The notes under the pieces: generated by a model | Database searches by the model: none | What the model saw: only the letters and a program-made list of their open reading frames with translations | What the model was told of the DNA's origin: nothing | Assembly (NCBI GenBank): GCA_018110855.1 | Contig: JAGBFZ010000290.1 | Coordinates: 1-5,900, forward strand | Reading direction: 5' to 3' | Origin: Oscillospiraceae bacterium | Lineage (GTDB): Bacteria > Bacillota > Clostridia > Oscillospirales > Ruminococcaceae | DNA length: 5,900 nucleotides | In this document: piece by piece, positions 1 through 5,532 of the stretch | Layout of the letters: each line of letters begins with the position of its first letter | How positions within the stretch are numbered: the stretch's first letter is position 1 | Position numbers and translations under genes: made by a program

Positions 1-94
1 CGACGAGAGGATTAGGTACTACCCTCACGGCAGACCCGTTATGTTCAAGCTCACAAAGAGAGAGCTTGAAAAGCAGTTCAGGAGAATAGTTTAA
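1..94 (+). CDS. mutL: DNA mismatch repair protein MutL, C-terminal end (partial)
   Basis: Only the last 30 complete codons are visible (frame beginning at base 2, TAA at 92-94); the gene begins left of the window. The peptide contains PHGRPV followed by KLTKRELEKQF and a basic end, which is the last conserved block of MutL proteins that carry the C-terminal endonuclease and dimerisation domain. MutL couples mismatch recognition by MutS to strand nicking and repair. In the family this block normally reads CPHGRP, with the Cys and His helping to bind metal; here the Cys position is Tyr (YYPHGRP). The next gene, miaA, starts on the base after the stop, so the two are probably translated from one mRNA; mutL-miaA linkage is common in bacteria. 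The identification rests on this one short motif plus context. Confidence 0.85.
   Translation, partial: DERIRYYPHGRPVMFKLTKRELEKQFRRIV
80..85 (+). promoter_or_regulatory. Ribosome binding site of miaA, inside the mutL end
   Basis: AGGAGA lies within the last mutL codons, about 10 bases before the miaA ATG at 95. It supports that start and translational coupling, since the mutL TAA (92-94) directly abuts the ATG. Confidence 0.75.
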
Positions 95-1048
95 ATGGAT
101 AATATTTCGGAAAAAATTCCCGTTATCGTGGTTTGCGGTCCTACGGCTTCGGGCAAGACGGCGGTGGGTGCTGAGCTTGCTATTCGGCTTGGCGGAGAGG
201 TCATTTCCGCCGATTCAATGCAGATATACAAGGGGCTTTCTGTTTCAACGGCTAAGCCCACAGCCGAGGAAATGAGGGGCGTTCCACATCATCTGATGGA
301 TTTTCTTGAGCCTGATGAGCCCTTTTCCGTTGCGGATTACGTTAAAATGGCGAGGAAGTGCATTTCGGATATCCGCAGTCGGGGGAAAATGCCCATTATC
401 GTCGGCGGAACGGGGCTTTACATCAATTCTCTTATTGACAACATCTCCTTTGACTATATTGTTTCCGATGACAGTCTCAGAAAAGAGCTGGAGGAAGAGG
501 CAAGGGTCATGGGCAATGAGCATATGCACGAAAAGCTCCGCTCTCTTGACCCCAAGGCTGCGGATAATATCCACCCCAATAATCTAATCAGAGTTATCAG
601 GGCGATAGAAATGTGCCTGCTTTCGGGGAGGACCGGCGAGGAGAACAGGGCGGAGAGCAGAAAAAACGAATCTCCCTATGCTCCCTGCATGATAGGGCTT
701 ACCTGCTTTGACAGGCAGATACTCTATGACAGGATAAACCGCAGGGTGGACAAAATGATCGAGGACGGTCTTGAGAAAGAGGTCAGGGAGGTTTATGACA
801 GGTATAGGCTCCGCACCGCTTTCAATGCAATCGGCTTCAAGGAGATGATACCTTATTTTGAGGGAGAGTGCTCTTTTGAGGAGGCTTGTGACAAAATCAG
901 GCAGGAATCAAGGCGCTATGCCAAGAGACAGCTCACCTGGTTTCGTCGAGATGTACGAATTGAGTGGGTCGATACGTCAAATTGTGAACAATTTGACGGA
1001 ATTATATCAAATTGCTTGAATATAGTAGCCAAATCGAAAATTATGTGA
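95..1048 (+). CDS. miaA: tRNA dimethylallyltransferase MiaA
   Basis: This cytoplasmic enzyme transfers the dimethylallyl group from DMAPP to N6 of A37 in tRNAs reading UNN codons, the first step of i6A/ms2i6A synthesis. The 317 residues match the usual family length of about 300-320. Visible motifs in order are the P-loop GPTASGKT (residues 15-22), the catalytic-region block ISADSMQIYKGL (37-48) with the conserved Asp at 40, HHLMDFLEP (65-73), GGTGLY (104-109), the DRINRRVDKMIEDGLEKEV region, AIGFKE and the C-terminal RYAKRQLTWFRRD block. The ATG follows the mutL stop with no gap and has an AGGAGA ribosome binding site. Downstream is hfq, an association also seen in Enterobacteria and some Firmicutes. 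The TGA at 1046-1048 forms part of the promoter predicted for hfq. The last roughly 25 codons are AT-rich and carry a perfect inverted repeat, unlike the body of the gene. Confidence 0.97.
   Translation: MDNISEKIPVIVVCGPTASGKTAVGAELAIRLGGEVISADSMQIYKGLSVSTAKPTAEEMRGVPHHLMDFLEPDEPFSVADYVKMARKCISDIRSRGKMPIIVGGTGLYINSLIDNISFDYIVSDDSLRKELEEEARVMGNEHMHEKLRSLDPKAADNIHPNNLIRVIRAIEMCLLSGRTGEENRAESRKNESPYAPCMIGLTCFDRQILYDRINRRVDKMIEDGLEKEVREVYDRYRLRTAFNAIGFKEMIPYFEGECSFEEACDKIRQESRRYAKRQLTWFRRDVRIEWVDTSNCEQFDGIISNCLNIVAKSKIM
975..998. repeat. Perfect 10-bp inverted repeat within the miaA 3' end
   Basis: CGTCAAATTG (975-984) and its exact reverse complement CAATTTGACG (989-998) are separated by TGAA. 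A further direct copy of the core TCAAATTG lies at 1007-1014. No T-tract follows, so it does not look like an intrinsic terminator. It could be a protein-binding operator about 50-75 bases upstream of the hfq -10 element, or an RNA hairpin in the miaA message. The symmetry is seen directly; its role is inferred. Confidence 0.6.
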
Positions 1049-1054
1049 TATAAT
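1046..1054 (+). promoter_or_regulatory. Extended -10 promoter for hfq
   Basis: TGATATAAT matches the extended -10 consensus TGnTATAAT exactly; the TATAAT is at 1049-1054. At 17-bp spacing the -35 position (about 1026-1031, TAGCCA) is not consensus, which is typical of promoters that rely on an extended -10. The TG is shared with the miaA stop codon TGA. Transcription would be expected to start near 1060-1062, leaving a leader of about 90 bases before the hfq ATG. This is a sequence match only. Confidence 0.65.
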
Positions 1055-1060
1055 TAAAAA

Positions 1061-1088
1061 GAATATGGAGAAGTTTGCTTTCATATTC
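1061..1088 (+). promoter_or_regulatory. Hairpin at the predicted 5' end of the hfq mRNA
   Basis: GAATATG (1061-1067) pairs perfectly with CATATTC (1082-1088). Inside it AAG (1071-1073) can pair with CTT (1078-1080) around a TTTG loop, leaving a small bulge. The following bases (CGGCTTTTCATTTT) are only moderately U-rich, so a weak terminator or attenuator for read-through from miaA is possible. A 5'-end stabilising stem or a site for Hfq autoregulation would fit equally well. Confidence 0.45.
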
Positions 1089-1150
1089 GGCTTTTCATTT
1101 TGGAAAGGACAATAAATCAGATAGATAAATTTCAGAAAGGATGATAATGC

Positions 1151-1402
1151 ATGAACAAGGCACTTAATCTTCAGGACGTTTTCCTTAATCAGGCAAGAAA
1201 GGAAAGGATCCCCATTACCTGTATCCTTACAAACGGCTTCCAGTTCAAGGGAGTTGTTAAGGGCTTCGACAGCTACGCTGTTATCATTGACGCTGACGGC
1301 AAGCAGGAGCTTGTTTACAAGCACGCCATTTCCACCATCGTTCCCGCCAGACCTATTTCAATTCTTGACGCAGAGCAGGACAAGGATACGGGCGACAAGT
1401 GA
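1151..1402 (+). CDS. hfq: RNA chaperone Hfq
   Basis: This is a small Sm-fold protein that forms hexameric rings and binds small RNAs and A-rich mRNA segments. The 83 residues align throughout with known Hfq proteins. Visible elements are the N-terminal helix [13 protein letters not shown] (7-19), with conserved Gln8, Asp9 and rim residues Arg16, Lys17 and Arg19; Sm1 with [13 protein letters not shown] (28-40); and the Sm2 signature YKHAIST (56-62), whose Lys57 and His58 contact uridine on the proximal face. The C-terminal tail is short and acidic. The aromatic residue usually found on the distal face (Tyr25 in E. coli, Phe in B. subtilis) is Ile25 here. AAAGG at 1136-1140 sits 10 bases before the chosen ATG; an out-of-frame ATG at 1141 would encode only eight residues. 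The gene has its own likely promoter overlapping the miaA stop. Confidence 0.96.
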   Translation: MNKALNLQDVFLNQARKERIPITCILTNGFQFKGVVKGFDSYAVIIDADGKQELVYKHAISTIVPARPISILDAEQDKDTGDK

Positions 1403-1430
1403 TCTCCCGTGAGGGAAAGGACAGGCGGCA

Positions 1431-2846
1431 ATGGAAAACACCATTTTAAAGGTACTGTTCGGGCTGCTGGCTATCCTTGCTTTATGCTCGATGTTCAGCA
1501 GCTTCTACAAAAACGTTACCGAGGAGTACAAAACACAGACTGCAGTTATTGCTTCATCTGCGGACAAGGTCTCCTTCAGGGGCGTATATATCCGTGATGA
1601 ATCGGTCATAAGGAAAAGCTATGTGGGTGTTCTGAGTTATCCAATCGCTGACGGAAGCAAGGTCGCCAACGGCTCTGTGGTGGCTTACGTTTACGGCAGT
1701 GAGGAGGATATCGAGACAAACAGGAAGATACAGGCTCTTTCTGACGAGATAGATCTGCTCAATGCCGCTCAGAATCCCGGAACTGTACTTACGGCTCAGC
1801 CCGATTTCATTTCCGCTCTCATAAGCGAGAGATATCAGGCTCTTGCTACAAAGATCGCCAAGCGTGATGTTTCTGATATCAAAAGCAGGCGGGACGATCT
1901 TCTTACTCTGATGAGCATTTATCAGATATCCGTTAAGCAGGAGGACGGCTATGATGACCGTATCGCTGAGCTTAACAGTCAGATAGACGAGCTTGTCAAG
2001 ACCCGAAGAAACAGCACCTCTCAGATAGTTTCTCCCGATTCGGGCTACTTTGTAAGCAGCACTGACGGCTATGAAAGCGTTCTTACCATTGACAAAAGCG
2101 GCGAGCTTTCCGCTGAGACCATCAAGGATGTTATCGCTAATGAGAAAACCGTCAGGCAGGAAAGAGGCAGAAACGAGATAGGCAAGCTGGTGAGGGGCTA
2201 TAACTGGAAGATCGCAGGCATTATTGACAACTCCGAGAGCGTTTATAATCCCGGAGATCAGGTCAAGCTGAAATTTGCTTCCACGCCCGATACCGTAAAT
2301 GCTGTTATCGAATCTCTCGAGCCTACGGAGGATCCTGCGGAATGGACGCTTATCCTTCGCTGCGATGAGATGACCTTCGATCTGGTTCAGAAAAGAGTGG
2401 AGAGAGTTGAGATGACACTCAACGATTTCGAGGGGATAAAGGTTCCCAGAGAGGCTCTCCGATTCAATAAAAACAATGAAAAGGGCTGCTATGTTCTCTG
2501 GGGACAGAGAGTGCTTTTCAAAAAGGTCGACCCCATTTTCGAGGGGGAGGATTATCTGCTTTCAAGGCTCACCTCCAACGAGGAATTTGTCTGCGTTTAC
2601 GATGATATCATCATCAAGGGCGTTGATACTGCGGCATTCATGGCTAATTCCGATGAGGTAGTTACCGAGGAGGTGCCTGAGGAGGAGATACCTCAGTACA
2701 CCGACATTATTGCTCCCGAAACGGTCATTTCCGAGACATCTGTCTCAGGGGAGCTTTCGGATGCGGAGACTTCGGAGACTTCTTCCGAGGAGTCGGAGCA
2801 GACCTTATCCGATAATAATACGGAGGAGGAGATCAGCTTTGAATAA
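1431..2846 (+). CDS. HlyD/RND-type membrane-fusion (periplasmic adaptor-like) protein with acidic tail
   Basis: This 471-residue protein is predicted to be anchored by one N-terminal membrane helix (about residues 5-26) with the rest outside the cell. It resembles HlyD-type adaptors: a first lipoyl/barrel-sandwich half around IADGSKVANGSVVAYVYG (72-89), an alpha-hairpin or coiled segment (about 94-193), a second lipoyl half beginning SPDSGYFVSSTDG (201-213), then beta-rich domains with YNPGDQVKLKF and KVPREAL. Residues 406-471 form a low-complexity tail with 22 acidic residues and no Lys, Arg or His. Adaptors normally couple an ABC or RND pump to the envelope, but no pump gene is present here. 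It lies 28 bases after hfq and overlaps ylmE, in a division gene cluster. The ATG has AAAGG (1416-1420) 10 bases upstream. Function is unknown; the family assignment comes from architecture, not a search. Confidence 0.8.
   Translation: MENTILKVLFGLLAILALCSMFSSFYKNVTEEYKTQTAVIASSADKVSFRGVYIRDESVIRKSYVGVLSYPIADGSKVANGSVVAYVYGSEEDIETNRKIQALSDEIDLLNAAQNPGTVLTAQPDFISALISERYQALATKIAKRDVSDIKSRRDDLLTLMSIYQISVKQEDGYDDRIAELNSQIDELVKTRRNSTSQIVSPDSGYFVSSTDGYESVLTIDKSGELSAETIKDVIANEKTVRQERGRNEIGKLVRGYNWKIAGIIDNSESVYNPGDQVKLKFASTPDTVNAVIESLEPTEDPAEWTLILRCDEMTFDLVQKRVERVEMTLNDFEGIKVPREALRFNKNNEKGCYVLWGQRVLFKKVDPIFEGEDYLLSRLTSNEEFVCVYDDIIIKGVDTAAFMANSDEVVTEEVPEEEIPQYTDIIAPETVISETSVSGELSDAETSETSSEESEQTLSDNNTEEEISFE
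2764..2781 (+). repeat. Two tandem copies of a 9-bp unit in the acidic-tail coding region
   Basis: CGGAGACTT occurs twice back to back (2764-2772, 2773-2781). It adds a repeated SET-like step to the acidic Ser/Thr/Glu tail of the HlyD-like protein and is consistent with slippage expansion of a disordered region. Confidence 0.6.
2822..2831 (+). promoter_or_regulatory. Strong ribosome binding site that selects the TTG start of ylmE
   Basis: GGAGGAGGAG lies inside the end of the HlyD-like gene and ends 7 bases before TTG 2839-2841. The only nearby ATG (2846) is in another frame, so this site decides the ylmE start. Confidence 0.8.
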
Positions 2847-3537
2847 TGAGTTTGAGGATATCTCCGAAAATATCAAGCGGATACGCTTTAACTTAGAAGA
2901 GGCTAAGGTCAGGGCGGGGCGTGAGCATGACGATATAAGCGTTATGGCAGTCACAAAGACAGTTCCCCCCGAGAGAGTGAACTTTGCTGTTTCTCAGGGC
3001 TTTACCCTTTTAGGCGAAAACAGAGTTCAGGAGTATCTGAGCAAAAAGGAGCTTTATGCGGATAATGTCCGTGTGGATATCATCGGACATCTGCAGAGCA
3101 ACAAGATCAAATACATCATTGACAGCGTGACTATGATTCAGTCCGTTGACAGCGTTCAGCTTGCAAAGGAGATATCCGAGCGGGCTTTGAAAAACGGCAG
3201 GGTCATGGATATCCTGTGTGAGGTGAATATCGGCGGAGAGACTTCAAAAAGCGGTTTCTCGCCCGAAGGTCTTGAGGATGGCATTGCAATGATCTCCGAG
3301 CTTCGGGGAGTGAGACTTTGCGGTCTTATGACTATTCCGCCGCCTGATAACAGCTGCTTTTACTTTGAAAAAATGCAGCGTATCTTTGAGGATATCAAGG
3401 CTTCGCCTCCCGAAAATTCGGATTTTAAGCTGCTTTCCATGGGTATGTCTGCCGATTATGCAGATGCTGTCAGATTCGGCACGGGAATGGTAAGGCTCGG
3501 CAGCACACTTTTCGGTGCACGCAATTACAGCGTTTAA
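2839..3537 (+). CDS. ylmE: YggS/YlmE family pyridoxal phosphate-binding protein
   Basis: This is a cytoplasmic PLP-binding TIM-barrel protein of the YggS/PLPBP (COG0325) family, which buffers PLP and affects vitamin B6 and amino acid homeostasis; no reaction has been firmly assigned to the family. With a TTG start at 2839 it has 232 residues, the normal family size. Visible signatures are VMAVTK, with the PLP-linking Lys at residue 40; GENRVQE (59-65); IGHLQSNK (82-89); EVNIGGETSKSGF (128-140); GLMTIPP (162-168); and the phosphate-binding end SMGMSADYADAVRFGTGMVRLGSTLFG (200-226). The TTG has a GGAGGAGG site at ideal distance and overlaps the upstream stop by 8 bases, implying translational coupling. 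Extending the frame further upstream would only add Arg-rich residues translated out of frame from the acidic-tail DNA of the previous gene. Its position before sepF matches ylmE in B. subtilis. Confidence 0.93.
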   Translation: MNNEFEDISENIKRIRFNLEEAKVRAGREHDDISVMAVTKTVPPERVNFAVSQGFTLLGENRVQEYLSKKELYADNVRVDIIGHLQSNKIKYIIDSVTMIQSVDSVQLAKEISERALKNGRVMDILCEVNIGGETSKSGFSPEGLEDGIAMISELRGVRLCGLMTIPPPDNSCFYFEKMQRIFEDIKASPPENSDFKLLSMGMSADYADAVRFGTGMVRLGSTLFGARNYSV

Positions 3538-3584
3538 TAAAAAATTCTAATAGATATTAATTAAGAGAAAGGAAGAAATAAACA

Positions 3585-4046
3585 ATGGGATTTTTAGACA
3601 CGATCAAGGGTGTTATCGGATTCGGTGAGGATCCTGATTACGATAACGAGGGGGATTACGAGGATTACTCTCAGAATAATCCGGCTCCTCAGCAGGAAAC
3701 CTATAATGCTCCCCGCAATCAGAATTTTCAGTCTCCCGACAACAACAGGGTGAATATTCAGGTTACTGCTCAGCTTCAGGTCATTCTTGTTAAGCCCGAG
3801 AAATTCTCCGACACAAAGGAGATCGCTAATCATCTCAACAGCAAGAAAACCGTTGTGCTTAATCTTGAGGCTACCACTCCCGATGTTACAAGAAGAATTA
3901 TCGACTTCTTAGGCGGTGTGGCTTATGCTAACGGCGGCAGCATTAAGCCTGTTGCAAACAACACCTTTATCATTACTCCCTACAACGTTGGGTTTCAGGG
4001 AGATGAGCTTTCGGCAGAGCTTGAAAGCAACGGAGTTCTGCTCTGA
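3585..4046 (+). CDS. sepF: Cell division protein SepF
   Basis: SepF binds the C-terminal tail of FtsZ and tethers and arranges FtsZ filaments at the membrane during septum formation. The 153 residues are close to the B. subtilis length. The N-terminus MGFLDTIKGVIGF (1-13) is the amphipathic membrane-binding helix. Residues 15-55 form an acidic and then Gln/Asn/Pro-rich linker. The core DUF552 domain starts near residue 58 and includes VILVKPEKFSDTKEIANHLNSKK (66-88), VVLNLE (90-95), RRIIDFLGGVAYANGGSIKPV (103-123) and FIITPYNV (128-135). AGAAAGGA (3566-3573) precedes the ATG by about 11 bases. The 47-base AT-rich spacer from ylmE holds no convincing promoter or terminator. The order ylmE-sepF-ylmH-divIVA is as in other Firmicutes, but no ylmG (YggT family) gene follows. 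Confidence 0.95.
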   Translation: MGFLDTIKGVIGFGEDPDYDNEGDYEDYSQNNPAPQQETYNAPRNQNFQSPDNNRVNIQVTAQLQVILVKPEKFSDTKEIANHLNSKKTVVLNLEATTPDVTRRIIDFLGGVAYANGGSIKPVANNTFIITPYNVGFQGDELSAELESNGVLL

Positions 4047-4052
4047 TATGAC

Positions 4053-4058
4053 GGAGGA
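4053..4058 (+). promoter_or_regulatory. Ribosome binding site of ylmH with long spacing
   Basis: GGAGGA is 14 bases before ATG 4073, longer than usual. In the same frame an ATT (4067) sits 8 bases away, but ATT starts are rare, so the ATG is preferred. The frame is closed upstream by a TGA at 4049-4051. Confidence 0.5.
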
Positions 4059-4072
4059 ATCGGTTTATTTCC

Positions 4073-4861
4073 ATGGCGCATGACAAAAATGCTTTTATCT
4101 CCCGAAACAGGCTTGATGATGAGGGAAAGCTGCTTATCTCCCGTATCGGGGATATGCTCGATATCTGCGAAAAGAGCTTCTCCCCTAAGTTCTCGGCTTT
4201 TCTGAGCGAGGGTGAGGCTTTGTATGCCGAAAGATTTCTTGCCTTTATGGGACACAGCCATTATAGGCTTTACGGCGGTTATGAGGGCGCTGCAAGGTGT
4301 ATTCTCTGCGTATACCCCGAATACTGCGAGCCTGACATTGAGGATTTTCCGCTGAAGATCGTGAGATTTGACGGCAGAGACGCAGGCAGTCTCACTCACA
4401 GGGATTATCTCGGCAGCCTTATGGCTCTCGGTATCAACCGCAATCAGACGGGGGATATCATCTGCGATGAGGGCGGCGCTTATGCCGTTTTATGCCCTGC
4501 GGCTGCAGATATGGCGGTAAGCGGTATCTCAAAGATAGGCAGGGTGGGGGTAAAGCCCTGCTTCTATGAGGGCGGAAGCATTTCGAGAGAGGACAGATTC
4601 AGCGAGATTTCTGCGTCGGTCGCCTCTCTGCGCCTTGACTGCGTTGTTGCCGCTGCGGCAAGAGTGAGCCGTGAAAGGGCTGCTGCGCTTATTCATTCGG
4701 GTTTGGTTTCGGTAAATCACGGGGTCACGGAAAGCGTATCCGAAAATGTGGCGGAAGGCTCTGTTCTGTCCGTCCGAGGTGCAGGCAGATTCATCGTTTC
4801 ACAGGTCGGCGGTCATACTAAAAAGGACAGGATCCATATTACTATCAAAAAATACATCTGA
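4073..4861 (+). CDS. ylmH: YlmH, S4-domain RNA-binding protein
   Basis: YlmH proteins bind RNA through a C-terminal S4 domain. In B. subtilis, YlmH associates with the large ribosomal subunit and has been linked to ribosome-associated quality control, alongside a long-known genetic neighbourhood of division genes. The 262 residues match the family (about 257). The N-terminal half contains ALYAERFLAFMGHSHYRLYGGYEGAARCILCVYPEY, typical of the YlmH N-terminal RNA-binding region. The middle has the signature LTHRDYLGSLMALGINRNQTGDI, near-identical to B. subtilis. The S4 domain spans about residues 178-245 (RLDCVVAAAARVSRERAAALIHSGLVSVNH). The gene starts 26 bases after sepF. Its start is uncertain by two codons because of the long ribosome-binding-site spacing. 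It is named by family; its exact role in this organism is inferred. Confidence 0.93.
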   Translation: MAHDKNAFISRNRLDDEGKLLISRIGDMLDICEKSFSPKFSAFLSEGEALYAERFLAFMGHSHYRLYGGYEGAARCILCVYPEYCEPDIEDFPLKIVRFDGRDAGSLTHRDYLGSLMALGINRNQTGDIICDEGGAYAVLCPAAADMAVSGISKIGRVGVKPCFYEGGSISREDRFSEISASVASLRLDCVVAAAARVSRERAAALIHSGLVSVNHGVTESVSENVAEGSVLSVRGAGRFIVSQVGGHTKKDRIHITIKKYI

Positions 4862-4872
4862 GTTTCCGAGCA

Positions 4873-4902
4873 TTGTCCGCAGAGGGTCCGGAGATATTTA
4901 AT
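4873..4902 (+). promoter_or_regulatory. Candidate promoter before divIVA
   Basis: TTGTCC (4873-4878) and TTTAAT (4897-4902) are separated by 18 bases; each matches the sigma-A hexamers partly (4/6 and 5/6). They lie in the only sizeable spacer downstream of sepF. Moderate matches only; chance is possible. Confidence 0.3.
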
Positions 4903-4912
4903 ATGCCTGCGG
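4877..4912 (+). repeat. GC-rich hairpin in the ylmH-divIVA spacer
   Basis: CCGCAG (4877-4882) pairs perfectly with CTGCGG (4907-4912), with one further G-C pair possible after a bulge. The loop contains the palindrome TCCGGA and an AT-rich element, ATAT-TTA-ATAT. There is no T-tract, and the divIVA ribosome binding site starts a few bases later, so a terminator is unlikely. A leader structure influencing divIVA translation or an mRNA processing site is possible. Confidence 0.4.
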
Positions 4913-4930
4913 GGAAAAGAGGAGTTTTAA

Positions 4931-5509
4931 ATGATTACTGCAATGGAGATCAACACCAAGCGCTTTGAGCAGGCAAAGGCTGGCTACAAGCCCGAAGAGG
5001 TGGACGAGTTTCTTAATAGTCTTGCCGATCAGGTCAGCTCCATGATCAAGGAAAAGGAGGACACCGAAAAGAAGATCGAGGTCCTCGTTGAAAGCATCCG
5101 CCGCTACAAGGCTGATGAAGAGGCTCTGAAGGACGCTATGATAGGCGCTCAGAAGCAGGGCAGAGCCGTTATTGAGGAAGCGAAGGCGAAGGCAGAGGCT
5201 ATCGTTTCCGAGGCTCAGCAGAAGGCTGAGCAGATCATTTCCGCAGCTAATGTGAAGGCTGACGAGATCATCGGCTCCACCGCTGTCCGTGCGCAGAAGG
5301 AGCAGGAAACTCTTGAGAAAATGCAGACTGCGGTCTCTGAATTCAAGTCAAATCTTCTGGCTATGTACAAGTCTCATCTTGAGCTTATCACCTCCCTTCC
5401 CGAGAATGACACCGAGGAAGAAGCCGAGGAATATGCAGCTGAGGAGACTGCTCCCGCTTCCGAGGATATGGAGGCTACAAGAGTAATTGATACCGCTTCG
5501 GTTCAGTAA
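4931..5509 (+). CDS. divIVA: Septum/pole-localising coiled-coil protein DivIVA
   Basis: DivIVA recognises negatively curved membrane at division sites and poles and recruits other proteins. The N-terminal lipid-binding domain (about 1-55) reads INTKRFEQAKAGYKPEEVDEFLNSL, the family's diagnostic GY-x-EEVD-x-FL pattern. It is followed by a long coiled coil (about 56-150) rich in Glu, Lys and Ala, including AKAKAEAIVSEAQQKAEQII. The C-terminal tail (about 157-192) is acidic and probably disordered. The 192 residues are longer than in B. subtilis (164) because of this tail. The exposed Phe-Arg pair used for membrane insertion in B. subtilis (F17-R18) aligns with Lys16-Ala17 here. AGAGGAG (4918-4924) is 6 bases before the ATG; a second ATG at 4943 is less well placed. 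It sits directly before ileS, as in B. subtilis. Confidence 0.94.
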   Translation: MITAMEINTKRFEQAKAGYKPEEVDEFLNSLADQVSSMIKEKEDTEKKIEVLVESIRRYKADEEALKDAMIGAQKQGRAVIEEAKAKAEAIVSEAQQKAEQIISAANVKADEIIGSTAVRAQKEQETLEKMQTAVSEFKSNLLAMYKSHLELITSLPENDTEEEAEEYAAEETAPASEDMEATRVIDTASVQ

Positions 5510-5524
5510 AAATTTATTCCATTT

Positions 5525-5532
5525 AAGGAGAG
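5525..5532 (+). promoter_or_regulatory. Ribosome binding site of ileS
   Basis: AAGGAGAG precedes two in-frame starts: GTG 5536 (very close) and ATG 5542 (11 bases after GGAG). Both give the same protein apart from two residues; the ATG is chosen because IleS N-termini resemble MAQDYN and the spacing is acceptable. Confidence 0.6.

Noticed and set aside
435..460. TTGACA followed by TATATT inside miaA
   Set aside because: Spacing of 14 bases and no gene start downstream in the right place.
1141..1167. Eight-codon ORF starting just before and overlapping the hfq start
   Set aside because: The ribosome binding site is too close to its ATG and correctly spaced for hfq.
1474..1490. Possible lipoprotein signal (LALC) at the N-terminus of the HlyD-like protein
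   Set aside because: The residue before Cys19 is Leu, not Gly/Ala/Ser, so it does not fit a lipobox; a plain membrane anchor is more likely.
1409..1597. 62-codon frame starting at GTG 1409
   Set aside because: It overlaps the HlyD-like gene in another frame and lacks coding character.
2224..2249. Perfect TTGACA (2224-2229) and perfect TATAAT (2244-2249) inside the HlyD-like gene
   Set aside because: The spacer is only 14 bases, too short for a sigma-A promoter, and both hexamers are ordinary codons in a conserved coding region.
2677..2696. CTGAGG/CCTCAG inverted repeat in the acidic-tail coding region
   Set aside because: A 6-bp stem in Glu-codon-rich sequence is expected by chance and has no positional meaning.
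3538..3584. AT-rich spacer before sepF as a promoter or terminator
   Set aside because: Only a weak AT stem (TTAATA/TATTAA), no GC-rich stem with T-tract, and no paired -35/-10 match.
4048..4083. 11-codon ORF between sepF and ylmH overlapping the ylmH start
   Set aside because: Weakly placed ribosome binding site, no recognisable product, and the length is expected by chance.
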